A stretch of DNA of 64,000 bases from Hydnum rufescens UP504 (GCA_014904985.1 MU128911.1:601373-665372), one strand, 5' to 3'; shown: positions 10,647-20,188, counted from the first letter of the stretch. The notes: generated from the letters alone by a model not told the origin. A program made the numbers and translations.

Positions 10647-10695
10647 GCAGGGGCCCCTGGGGGCCCCCACATGTAAAGACCTAGTTAGATATGAT

Positions 10696-10841
10696 AAATG
10701 CAATGCTCATGATATCTAATATGATGTGGAAAAGTGATTGACCAGCCTGGAACCCTTGGGATTTTTGACAGCTGCGCACATAGGTACTACATGGGGGGCT
10801 TCATCCATACTCTTGTTGGGTGGATTTTGGCACAGGGGGGC
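10696..10841. other. inter-module stretch
   Basis: No gene, hairpin or repeat unit was recognised between the candidate right end of module A and the first intron of module B. Confidence 0.4.
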
Positions 10842-10944
10842 CTAGAATAACAACTCATACATTATGTTAGTAAAATCAAAGAGAAGCAGCACCAAAAGAG
10901 CAGCTGGTGCTGCTCTTTTGGTGCCACTGCAAGGAGAAACTCAC
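10842..10944 (-). other. predicted intron B-left 1 (103 nt)
   Basis: Read on minus: GTGAGT at 10944, branch TTACTAAC, end TTATTCTAG at 10842. The hairpin is GCACCAAAAGAGCAGC/GCTGCTCTTTTGGTGC (16 bp). The exon-end palindrome at 10951-10984 is one of the best: 15 bp arms, loop TCTG. Confidence 0.6.
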
Positions 10945-11114
10945 TAGATGGTACCACACACCTGCTCTGGCAGGTGTGTGGTACCATATTTCACTTGTCA
11001 TTGCATATAGTTGAGGGCGGGCTCTGATTGGGTCTTGAGTGGCTGCATGCATCCATAGTTCGTCCTGGGTCTCACCCATGTTCTTGTCAGATGGGGTTTC
11101 ATGCAAGGAGGGAC

Positions 11115-11225
11115 CTCCAATAATAAATAACATGTTAGTAAAAAAAATAAAAGAAAGGTAGCACCAAAAGAGCAGCTGGTGCTGCTCTTTTGGTGCCATT
11201 GTACAGGTTGGGAGGAGAAACTCAC
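11115..11225 (-). other. predicted intron B-left 2 (111 nt)
   Basis: Read on minus: GTGAGT at 11225, branch TTACTAAC, end TTATTGGAG at 11115 (AG preceded by G, weaker than the usual CTAG). The hairpin stem matches B-left 1. The exon-end palindrome is at 11232-11264. Confidence 0.55.
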
Positions 11226-11401
11226 CAGATAGTACCACACACCTGCCACAGCAGGTGTGTGGTACCATATTATGCCTGTCATCACGTGGGTTTGGGGGCT
11301 GTGCATGTATGGTCTTGCATGGATTTTGGCCCTTGTTAATTTCCAGGTGGCCCCCAGGTTTTGTATCGTCATCATTCAGGTCAGGGGTGAGGGCCTTAGA
11401 C

Positions 11402-11509
11402 CTAGAGTGGGGCAGTATGGCATGTTAGTGAGAGTGTTAGAAAAGTGTAAAGAGGGCAGCTTTTGCTGCCCTTTTTACATGGGTGTATCTAGCAGGGGGG
11501 GGGACTCAC
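11402..11509 (-). other. predicted intron B-left 3, next to core B (108 nt)
   Basis: Read on minus: GTGAGT at 11509, branch CACTAAC, end CACTCTAG at 11402. The hairpin GTAAAGAGGGCAGC/GCTGCCCTTTTTAC carries a paired change (AGGGC/GCCCT). The exon palindrome upstream (11511-11546) is degenerate. Confidence 0.55.
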
Positions 11510-11621
11510 TTGTGTACTCATGGTGGTGAGTGTGTGGTCCTGTTCCAGTCTCACAGGATCCTGTTGGTTGCATGTCCTATATATGAATGGGGTGGATTAG
11601 GTAAGCATCAAAACAAACACT

Positions 11622-12247
11622 GAATGCCAGGAGTTTCTGGGCTTGAATGAGTGCCCAATTAGGGGCAGTACAAAGCTCATATGGATAGATAGTAGATACC
11701 TAGATAGAAAATAAAGACTAAATACCAAATATCTGTCTAAGACAGGTGAGGAAATGAGAGGTAGTCTGTTGGATTGCACTAAGGCACCATGTGCAAAGCA
11801 GAATTGGACAGCTCCCATGCATTATAATTGGCCAAATTTAAGTATCTTAGTGGCATGTATGTATATTGCATGGGTGATGAAACTAATGGGACAATTGAGC
11901 TAATTTTCAATTTCTCACACCTTCAATTTCCTATTTAGGAAATTGAAGGTGCGAGAAATTGAAAATTAGCTTGATCATCCCATTAGTTTCATCACCCATG
12001 CAATATACATACATGCCACTAAGATACTTAAATTTGGGCCAATTATAATGCATGGAAGTTGCCCAATTCTGCTTTGCACATGGTGCCTTAGTGCAATCCA
12101 ACAGACCACCTCTCATTTCCTCACCTGTCTTAGACAGATATTTGGTATTTAGTCTTTATTTTCTATCTAGGTATTTACTATCTATCCATATGAGCTTTGT
12201 ACTGCCCCTAATTGGGTGCTCATTCCAGCCCAGAAACTCCTGGCATT
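11622..12247. repeat. central palindrome of module B
   Basis: This is a nearly perfect inverted repeat with two 311 bp arms (11622-11932 and 11937-12247) and a four-base centre within TTTCCTATTTAGGAAA. Differences are few and mostly single transitions. Each arm encodes the same short frame in opposite directions (minus 11818-11597, plus 12052-12249; shared peptide AQFCFAHGALVQSNR). It is unrelated in sequence to the core of module A but holds the same position: outward arrays begin at both ends. Confidence 0.8.
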
Positions 12248-12339
12248 GAGTAGCATCTTCAGATCTACTCATCAAGGTGCCTGAAGCAAGCACAACACAG
12301 TGCCACACACCCCCTGGGGCAGGTGTGTGGCACTATTAG

Positions 12340-12448
12340 GTGAGTTTTTCCTTCATGGGGTGTACCATGACACCAAAAGAGCACATTAGTTGCTCTTTTG
12401 ACATTGTCTTCAGTTTTTTTTTTTCTTACTAATGTCTTATTATTCTAG
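12340..12448 (+). other. predicted intron B-right 1 (109 nt)
   Basis: GTGAGT at 12340, hairpin reduced to AAAAGAGCA/TGCTCTTTT, T-tract, branch TTACTAAT, end TTATTCTAG at 12448. The exon-end palindrome is at 12301-12332. Confidence 0.6.
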
Positions 12449-12589
12449 GTACCTCCACTGTGCAATACCCCCACTGATGAGGTTCAAGATGAATATGAAT
12501 GCACACAGGCACCTGGACCCTGATTGTCCACGACAACAAACTAAATGCACAACCACACACCTGCTCTGGCAGGTGTGTGGTAATAGTTG

Positions 12590-12710
12590 GTAAGTTTCTC
12601 CCTGCGGCATGTACAACAGACAACAGCACCCAAAGAGCAGCAGTAGCTGCTCTTTGGGTGCTGCTTGTGTTTTTTTTTGTTTTAAACTAATGTATTATTT
12701 ATTATTCTAG
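12590..12710 (+). other. predicted intron B-right 2 (121 nt)
   Basis: GTAAGT at 12590, 18 bp hairpin CAGCACCCAAAGAGCAGC with its complement (paired change CCCAAAG/CTTTGGG), T-tract, branch AAACTAAT, end TTATTCTAG at 12710. The exon-end palindrome is at 12552-12581. Confidence 0.65.
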
Positions 12711-12884
12711 CTCTCCCCTTGATGCACAAAACCCCACCCAACAAGAATGCAAGATGAAAAATGGACATGTGCAGCCACCCAGAACCCAATCCAAGAACCC
12801 AGCACCCAAACACCCACAACCTACACAACAATGGATGAAATACAGTACCACACACCCCCTGCAGGGTGTGTGTGGTAATACTGG

Positions 12885-12993
12885 GTAAGTCCTCAATTAC
12901 AGGACATACAGCAGCACCAAAAGAGCAGCAGAAGCTGCTCTTTTGGTGCTGCTTGTGTTTTTTTTTGCTGTTACTAATGTGTTGTTATTCTAG
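12885..12993 (+). other. predicted intron B-right 3 (109 nt)
   Basis: GTAAGT at 12885, 17 bp hairpin AGCACCAAAAGAGCAGC with its complement, branch TTACTAAT, end TTATTCTAG at 12993. The exon-end palindrome is at 12845-12877. Confidence 0.65.
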
Positions 12994-13159
12994 GTCCTTT
13001 CTCCCACTACGAAACCCTGTCCAAAGCAAGCACATATAAAGCCCAGGGCAAAAACTGAGCATGCACAGCCACCCAAAGGCCCTGCCCCCAAGCACTTGTA
13101 ATGTACACAATGGCTTAAATATGGCACCACACCCACTGCGGCAGGTGTAGTAAAATCCA

Positions 13160-13270
13160 GTGAGTTGTTAATTATGATGTGTACAATGGTGCCAAAAGAG
13201 TTGCAGCAGCAGCTCTTTTGGTGCCACCTGCATCTCTTTTTTTTCTTTACTAATCTATTCACTACTCTAG
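13160..13270 (+). other. predicted intron B-right 4 (111 nt)
   Basis: GTGAGT at 13160, hairpin with an enlarged imperfect loop (GGTGCCAAAAGAG/CTCTTTTGGTGCC, two G-U pairs as RNA), branch TTACTAAT, end CTACTCTAG at 13270. The exon-end palindrome (13123-13150) is partly eroded. Confidence 0.6.
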
Positions 13271-13433
13271 GTGCCTTTTCCCACTGCAAAACCCCACACA
13301 AGGCAGCAGAGACAAAGACCAGGGTGAAACACAGACATACACAGGCACCCAAAAGCCCAGCCCCTGAACACCCATGATGACCACCACAATGAATTAAATA
13401 CGATACCACACACCCACTGCAGCAGGTGTGTAG

Positions 13434-13530
13434 GTGAGTTTTCCATTACTACAATGCCAAAAGAGCAGCACCAGCTGCTCTTTTGGTGTTGTTTGGATTC
13501 TTTTTTTTATTAACATGTTTATTATTCTAG
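13434..13530 (+). other. predicted intron B-right 5 (97 nt)
   Basis: GTGAGT at 13434, hairpin GCCAAAAGAGCAGC/GCTGCTCTTTTGGT, branch ATTAAC, end TTATTCTAG at 13530. The exon-end palindrome is at 13405-13432. Confidence 0.6.
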
Positions 13531-13688
13531 GTTCTTTCTTCCATCATGAAACCTGACAAGGCCCAGAGCAAAATACAGGCACCCATGCAGCCACCCAAGA
13601 CCCTGACCCTCAAGTATCCACAACTCACATGATGACCAATTGAATATGGTGCCACATGCCCACTTCAGCGGGTGTGTGGTAGTATCAG

Positions 13689-13792
13689 GTATGTCTAATC
13701 CCACCAGTGCCAAAAGAGCAGCAAAAGCTGCTCTTTTGGCACCCCTCTGTTTTCTTTTTGTTTTACTGATGTATTATTCTTCATTATTCTAG
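13689..13792 (+). other. predicted intron B-right 6 (104 nt)
   Basis: GTATGT at 13689, 16 bp hairpin GTGCCAAAAGAGCAGC/GCTGCTCTTTTGGCAC (paired changes relative to GCACC/GGTGC of other units), branch TTACTGAT, end TTATTCTAG at 13792. The exon-end palindrome is at 13650-13680. Confidence 0.6.
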
Positions 13793-13944
13793 GTGCCTTC
13801 CCTATGCGAAAACCCACCCAATGAGGACACAGATGAGCCCCCAGCACGAAACTCAATGCACAGCTGCCCAAGTCCTGAGTACCCAGCCCCTGAACACAAT
13901 GATCAAAAAAATCTCATACCACACCTGCTGCAGCAGGTGACCTT

Positions 13945-14053
13945 GTAAGTTTCTCATTATAACATGTGCAACCACACCAGAAGAGCAGCAGTTGCTGCTC
14001 TTCTGGCACTGCTTCTGTTTTTTTATTCACTAACATATTATTGGTCATTGTAG
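13945..14053 (+). other. predicted intron B-right 7, last of the array (109 nt)
   Basis: GTAAGT at 13945, hairpin CCAGAAGAGCAGC/GCTGCTCTTCTGG (paired change), branch CACTAAC, end TCATTGTAG at 14053. The exon-end palindrome is shortened (13918-13938). Only about 20 bases of the next exon remain before unrelated sequence. Confidence 0.6.
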
Positions 14054-14075
14054 ATCACCCCCCTGTGTGAAGACC

Positions 14076-14961
14076 AGCCTGTTAATTCAGTAGTATGGGA
14101 ATTAAGGATTGGGGAGGAACTGGAAGATGGAGGAGGTTCTGGTTCTAATGGATTAGTCCAGTCTGTAGGACTAAGGCCATTTTGTATGGCCTGACAAGTC
14201 AGTAGTTCTTGGAGGGAAAGAGTCTCTATGCCCACAAGGGCAAAGTAGGTGGACTTAGACATTAGGACTGGGGTTGCACAGTGTGTAGTGCGTAATCTGT
14301 AAGTCCACAACTCTGCAAGATGGACAGATGATAGTGGTAGAAAAGATAGATTCCCGGGCATTGCCATGGCTCTTTCCATACAGGTTCTATGACTAAGGAA
14401 GACTATGTAGGAAAGGGGCAATTCCCGGGGCAGCACCAAACTCCTCTGTGAGGAGAAGCTTCCCACTGGTTTGGGCTTAGAAGCTACTGTAAAAGTAATC
14501 TAAAGGATAAAGCCACTATATGGCCTAAGGGACTCAAAATGCCACTAACACAGCCCCCCAGTCCCTTCAGTCATGAAGGTATAATATCTTCAGTCTGCAA
14601 GGGCTGTCTGGCAAGCAATAGGCCCTGCAGACAATTAGACAGGGATTCAGTCCTTGGGCATGCATTGTGACTCATTTTGTCATTTAGAGGATCTGGCAGT
14701 AAGGTCCTTTGAGTTTCGTCCTCTTCCATTGTAGTAATACTTAGCCTCTTGTAGTCTGATGAGGAATCCCATAACAAGTTGAGGATTATGGTCGAAGATG
14801 CTCGTAGTGCATTGTTTGTGGATGCAACTGCATAATGTTGCTCCACATTAGTCAATAGCTCATGGACAAATCTACAATAGGATGTAATGCTCGTCGACTA
14901 GAGGCCTCATAGGGGGAGTTTCCCTTCTTGGTGGTGCCGATGATTGGGATAGGTATGTAGG
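14076..14961 (-). pseudogene. degenerate tail of the C2/HECT cluster, unidentified
   Basis: Two minus frames remain (14466-14038, running into the last array intron, and 14855-14571) with no recognised motif. By position they would lie downstream of the first HECT-like segment. Function unknown; no intact gene. Confidence 0.3.
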
Positions 14962-16069
14962 TTAGTTGTAAGGCGTACTCATCCTCTCTGGCTGTGATGG
15001 TACTTGACTGGACCATTTCGTGGCCTGGAGAGAATCACGGCAGTGAACCTTGGACCAGAGCACTGTCACATTCCTTATTCCTAGCTGGAACTGTCCAGTG
15101 GAGGTATGGTGGAATTTCCATTCAACTCCTTCAAGGGTGTTCTGACCATCCTTTAACATGGATCTGATTGAGTACCAACAGCCAAAGACCATCAGGCATC
15201 AGTCCTGACATATTTCTGGAAGATCAATCGAGGCTTCCAATGGAAAATATTCACAACATTCCTGAGACAAGTTGCAGCCACCGAGATTCACATTTGGTGG
15301 ACCAGCTTCATATTATCTGCCAGAGTTGCTGAATACCATTGTCGTTCATCTTGTATTTGCAATAATCCATGGGCTTCATCCAGTCATCAACATTGATATC
15401 AGGCATGCTACCAATGAACAGCTCAAGCCCATGTTCATCGGAGGCCTTGGTAAGTTCTTGTGGGATAAGCTCACCATATCCAGACAGGAGGGCACTGAAT
15501 TGTTCATGTATACGACACAAGATATGGTATTCAATGATGATCTTGAAGATGAGATTGGTAGTGTCATTTTCCAAAATCAAGGTTACATCATGAAAGAGGT
15601 CCGTATCAATACTCTCAAGATCAGAGAGTATAACCTCTCTTCTCAGGATTGTCTTGTAGGAACTAATGGCGAGGTAGACACCCAGGGGTTGCTGATGGGC
15701 CATAGTCAAACTGAGGTATCTTTGGATGAATTCTGTGTGGCCTTCTAACACCACACATCTGACAGGTTTCATCTGGGATTGGGGTGGCCCAGCAGTCTCC
15801 AAGGGTTTTTGTCTGGCTTGGGACAAGTCTTTGTCTGTCGCGCTCGTGGTGAGCCCACTAGTGCATGAGAGTTCTATTGTTGACCCAATCATCGTCAGAC
15901 CTGACTCATCATCAATAGCACTACTATCTTGGTTTTCTAGACCTTGGTGGCCCCCTGGCCATGGACCATCACAGGCATCAGAACAGAGTGAAGTTGCAGT
16001 GAGGACCCTTTTTGATGCTTCCTCATCCTGTTGACAAGTAAGCTCAAAAATAGCCTCTTTCTTAGGCAT
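14962..16069 (-). pseudogene. HECT-type E3 ubiquitin ligase-like pseudogene, copy 1
   Basis: HECT domains load ubiquitin on a C-lobe cysteine and pass it to substrates. On minus, a serine/acid-rich linker (16069-15760) is followed by N-lobe motifs (SYKTILRREVILSDLESIDTDL, split here: SYKTILRREVIL and SDLESIDTDLF), then LILENDTTN, an internal deletion that brings EYHILCRIHEQF directly after it, ELIPQELT, and the C-lobe entry LELFIGSMPDINVDDWMK. Reading continues past 15308 in decayed form (QQLWQIIW). The loop usually holding LPxxHTCFN, with the catalytic Cys, is not recognisable. The 760-base open frame is therefore a deleted, inactive copy. The family match is from remembered HECT consensus. 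Confidence 0.65.
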
Positions 16070-16354
16070 ATAAGCAGTATATGCTTCTGGCCAATGATCC
16101 TTTCTTAGGAACAGCTGTTCCGGGCCTTGGGTGGAGGTTCCTTGGTCCGACCCCTCTAAACGGGGACCCGGTGTGCTCGATACATCACAGAGTCATTGAC
16201 TCATATGGGAACACATGAGTTTCATCCTTTGGTAATCATTTGGTTGAGGGTCACTTCCCAGATCAACCTTGCTCCTAGGCCTCATATCCCATGCGTCATG
16301 CAGGACTAGTTGTGCATTGGTAATGCTCTTCCATCCCAATTGCAGATAAGGGCT

Positions 16355-17608
16355 TCATGTCAAATGCTTATTGTTCCTGGCTGTAACAACATTTCCAATC
16401 AAGGTTGGGTACTTAATTCCCATGAATATTGCAGCTAACCCAAGTTTCATAGTAGTGGACAGGTCAGGTAACTCGTTAGATGCATCCCAAGCATTCAGAC
16501 CATCGACAGTCCACTCTGTCTGGTAGTAGTTGATCTTACACCTAGGCTGCATGGTTTCCTTGGGTAGTTTGTGGTCTCATTCCCTGCATTTATGTTCGCC
16601 TAGGCTCGTACAGTTTGCAAGAGCATTTGTGGGGTCCTCCCACTGATTGTATTGGCTTCAACCAGCACTGGTATGTTGTGCGGGGGTCCCTGAAGATCAG
16701 ACTGAGGGCAGACATGCGGTGTGGCTGTCTGACCATACAGGCATGATAACTGTGTATCTCGCCCTACTGTTTTAATGACTTCATCTGTAGTATTCATCCG
16801 GGTCCACCAATGAGGTTCCTGTAACCTTTCAATCTGGACTGGATTGGATGGGACCTCGAGTAGCTTAGGTGGTTCAATTTCTTGGAGTATTTGGGGCCCT
16901 TTGGCAAGGCCCAGGACAGATTCCAGGAAATTCCATGCAAGGTACTGGCACATTTGGCAGTCGAGTAGACAGTGCATTCCTAGTCGACTGAATGTGGCTT
17001 GGAGTTGGACAACCAGGGGTCCATCCCTTTTATGAATGAGGGGACACTGTACTCTCGTATGGACAGTGAGTCCGATCCTTAATAGGGAGTCGTATCTACC
17101 CCAGTAGTGAGATATTGTGACGTTGCCATGTCCCTGTTCCACTCGTACTCAATCAGGGGTCTGAATTCTTAGCATGAGCCAACCATACAGGGCAAGCAGT
17201 AGGTTGGCTCCAGAAGGGAGTACTGCATTCCATAAGGGTTTACAGGAATGGTTTTCTTTGATGCCTAGTGTAGTCACGGCAAGAAGGTTGGTCTTTTCAA
17301 CTTTCATCATAAGCTTACTAGAGTTAAATATGGGCTCCTCATTCCAAGGGCAAGGAGACTTGAGTTTAGTCACTCTTTGAGGTACATAGGACATTACTCT
17401 AAGGCCAGATGGATGTTGTGCTGACTCTGGGCCTATGGATATGGAATGATCGAGCGACCCAGTTTGCATGGATGCTAGCCTTTCTGCTGTAGGTTCTGGC
17501 TTCAGGCCCATGATGAACTGAACTGTTCAGATTTCGATGCAGAGTAGGGGCCCATTTCCAGTTGTGAGTTTTCCTTGGGATCCTGCCCCCCATGTGTAAG
17601 GGGAGCAT
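16355..17608 (-). pseudogene. C2-like segments of the HECT cluster
   Basis: Three minus frames remain (17608-17149, 17142-16600, 16552-16355) in which C2-like pieces can be suspected, for example PCPWNEEPIFNSSKLMMKV, which resembles the P-x-WNE-x-F strand of C2 calcium/lipid-binding domains. C2 domains precede HECT in Nedd4/Rsp5-type ligases, and these segments lie upstream of HECT copy 1 on the same strand, so a former C2-HECT gene is plausible. No intact frame remains. Confidence 0.4.
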
Positions 17609-17839
17609 TCATCATTATTCTTGGACTCTGGGTGTCTTGAAGGTCATGTTCGGTAGGCTCAAACATTGGTCTCCAGTAGACTCATGCTTGAATGAGGTGC
17701 ATAGTACCTGGTTTGTCATCAACCACTCCTTACTAGCATGGAAGGTGGAGTTCCTAAACAAGAAATGGACAAGGTCTTTCCCAGGGGAGTATGCTCGTTC
17801 AGGTAAGGACATCCTTTGCCATTATTAAACCCATTGATC

Positions 17840-18478
17840 CTTCATGTTGGGTTAAGGGCTTCTTTCATTGTTGTGATCAGACTATGTAGAGTAAGCAATG
17901 AACCTATCCTAATGAGGAGCTCGTGCTCGCACTCATTAAGGATGAGTTTGCTAAATCTGGACACGGAGACGTTGGATTGTCTGCATACACAACACAGGTT
18001 ATGGACCTCGAGGAAGGACTTGGCACATTCCTTTTTATTTTCCTTAGTGATGGGTATACTGGTGCCACATCAGACAGCAACAGAGTCTTCCCTCGATTGT
18101 GGGCCTCTCCCATTCAGGCACATGGTGCTAATGTTCATCCTGTCAACTGTATTGACTCCAACTGGTCCGGTTGCATTGTACGGAAGCCCTGTGGTCTCAT
18201 TTGATCATGGGCTCATGTGAGGCCTATCAGTAGATTCGACATCCATTTTGCCATTCTGGGACATATGTCTGTCTTTCCTGGCTATGACAGTGCTCTCTGC
18301 TGCGGCAAAATGCTTAGATCGCAAGGATCTCTCTATTAACTTGGGTTCTGTGGTCTTGAACAGGTTTAAAGCACAGGTCCATGTTCAGAGGGAAGGCAAT
18401 TCATTCCATACTCGAGAACATTGGTGGAGGTCTGTCCTCCAAATGAGTCTACTCTAGCCATTATGGGCCCCTTTATGG
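17840..18478 (-). pseudogene. HECT-like pseudogene, copy 2
   Basis: On minus, a C2-like remnant (ARKDRHMSQNG, about 18310-18240) leads into ITKENKKECAKSFLEV (compare the HECT T-E-E-N-K-x-E-Y stretch) and HELLIRIGSLL (compare ELELLIGG). A stop and several frame changes interrupt it. The upstream end is cut by the LTR at 18479. It is shorter and more eroded than copy 1. Confidence 0.45.
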
Positions 18479-20188
18479 TATAGAAGAAGGGTTGGGAGCT
18501 CCAATGACTGTCAAATCAAAATCTGGTTCAGCCAGTGTGTGGATGGGAGACTGTATTTCTGTTGTTATTCGTTGGGCTGGTTCGCTTCAATGGTTGATCA
18601 CACTCTGCAAGACGTGTATGGTGTTCAGTGGAGAATAGGAAGGGATATGGACTAGCTGTAGTCAATGATATATCATTTGGGATGCTTGTAGAAAGGCTTA
18701 TATGTCATGTGGGATGCTTATAGAAAGGCTTATACGTCGTGTGGGATGCTTATAGAAAGGCTTATACGTCTGGGATGCTTGTAGAAAGGCTTATATGTCT
18801 GGGATGCTTGTGGAAAGGCTTATACATTGTTCGTGTTGTGTTGGTCTGTTTACTGATATTTGTGTATTCTTGTTTATGTTCTCCTGGTCAAAATGCGGAT
18901 ATCTGTGGGTTATAGACTGGTCAGTACTTGGTTAGTCTTTGTTAGTATGTTTCTTTCTTCTTTCTTCAGAACCTGATATGTATTTCATTATGCTTACTTT
19001 TCCTTGGATGTCCAGCAACTCTAACCTTAGGTCCTGCAACTATCCTTGGCTTTAGTGATTCGCGTAGAGGGCTACCAGTGGCTTTGTCTCAACAACCTTG
19101 AAGATGACTTAGCTCCAGATGGCTTATAGATAGACTGTTCTTTAGAGGCAAGCAGAAAAGTTGACAGTGGTTGACAGTAATGATTCCCAGAGGAGATTAT
19201 TGTGTGGGGGTACAGGAAATCTACCAGCTTTTATACCTTTCTGAAGGTGGCTGTGTTTAAGAAATATGACTCCCCCATGGGTGAGTCATATGTGAGTCAT
19301 AGGTGGGAACAAAAGAAAGATAACAAGATGATGTAATAATGCGGTCATAGCTGAGTCATTCATAAAGAGAACAAAAGAAATCATGAGGAGTGATGTCATA
19401 GTGATGTCATTCATAAAGAGAACAAAAGGAATCATGAGGGGGGGTGATGTCACCAATTTGCTGAGCATGTGGAATGCTTGGAGCATGTGGTCACTGACCA
19501 TGTGGGGCATTCTGGAGGCGAAATGAAAGGATATCTCCGGGTTTTGGAGATTAATTTGAGCATAGTCCAGTGGTTAAGGTGTTTTGTTGTTGGTTGATAA
19601 TGGGGACAAGTGCATGGGATGGGATTTGATGCAGAAACAGCAGTTTGCATCTGTAATAGACGTTATTGGTATCATTAGATGCGGATTTTTCACAGCTTTC
19701 TGGGCGCAGTGGTTCCGAGAAGATCCGGTGTAAACTGACAGAGAAATTCATTTTTTACTGATGGGTGTTGATTCTGATAGTAATGTCGCTCTGTAGAGTT
19801 CAGTTTTGATCTGTTCTTCGCGTGCTCGGTACCGTCGGATGCGGATTTCTTATATCTTTCTAGGCGCGGTTGTTCCGAGAGGATTGAATGCGAACTGATG
19901 GATAAATTTGTTTTTTACTGGAAATTCCGGATTTTGGTAGTAAAATTGGCCTGGAGAGTGCAGTTTTGGTCCGTTCGACTTGTGTTTGGTATCGTTCGAA
20001 AGGTGTGAATTGTAGCTTTCTAAGAGTTATATGGGCGTACCTCTCCGATCAAAACTGACGGAGTTATAGAACGAATTCGATTTCCACGTGTAGCCGTAAT
20101 TAATTTCATAATTGGTCATGTGATCGTCCAAAGGCTGGGAGTGGTGTGATTTCGCGTTTTCTGATACTGGATGTTTTTATCTTCCACA
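18479..20188 (-). repeat. gypsy B-type LTR, full length, inside the HECT cluster
   Basis: In minus orientation it starts TGTGGAAGATAAAAACATCC (20188) and ends CTTCTATA (18479). It is one of three full-length copies (others 45114-46769, 59208-60831). It has five copies of a roughly 30 bp minisatellite (18679-18829), a tRNA-like A/B box pair on plus (about 19563-19635) and two to three diverged copies of a roughly 190 bp internal repeat (about 19655-20090). No target duplication is visible (flanks TATGG and ACAGC), so it may have arisen by recombination rather than simple insertion. Confidence 0.7.
18679..18829 (+). repeat. LTR minisatellite, five copies
   Basis: Units begin GGGATGCTTGTAGAAAGGC and are 29-32 bp long. 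The B 5' LTR has three units (about 45305-45395) and the solo LTR two (about 59403-59455), so copy number varies among LTRs. Confidence 0.75.

Larger units (their letters stand above)
6599..10695. mobile_element. palindromic exon-intron repeat module A
   Basis: This is a symmetric block centred on the palindrome at 8051-8367. Units to its left read on minus and units to its right on plus, all outward. Each unit is an exon-like stretch ending in a CACACCTGC/GCAGGTGTG palindrome, then an intron-like stretch with a second hairpin. The outer ends show weak inverted similarity: ATATCTAGTTAGGCC at about 6598 and GACCTAGTTAGATAT at about 10680, each with the GC palindrome GGGGCCCCTGGGGGCCCC inside it (6692-6709, 10652-10669). 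No protein-coding frame runs through it. No target duplication was recognised, so a mobile origin is inference. It recalls foldback elements, which have long inverted repeats built of short tandem repeats, but splice-signal-bearing units are not a known feature of those. Confidence 0.45.
10696..14075. mobile_element. palindromic exon-intron repeat module B
   Basis: This is a second block of the same design, centred on a different, longer palindrome (11622-12247). Three units lie to the left on minus (10842-11509) and seven to the right on plus (12340-14053). The unit sequences are clearly related to module A, but the central palindromes are not. The right edge stops a few tens of bases into an eighth exon (about 14075), where HECT-like pseudogene sequence begins. 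The left edge is not sharply defined; 10696-10841 holds no clear unit. Confidence 0.45.

Noticed and set aside
7501..14020. Rho-independent terminators or microRNA genes at the intron hairpins
   Set aside because: The organism is eukaryotic, stems of 13-18 bp with tiny loops are too short for usual Dicer precursors, and each lies between a donor and a branch site.
6880..14060. CRISPR-like array (regular palindromic repeats with spacers)
   Set aside because: The palindromes are imperfect and diverged, the units contain splice signals, spacing varies by tens of bases, and the setting is a fungal genome.
15272..15748. 158-codon plus-strand frame
   Set aside because: It is the antisense shadow of HECT copy 1, which has clear domain motifs on minus. 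The shadow recurs wherever the HECT relic is open.
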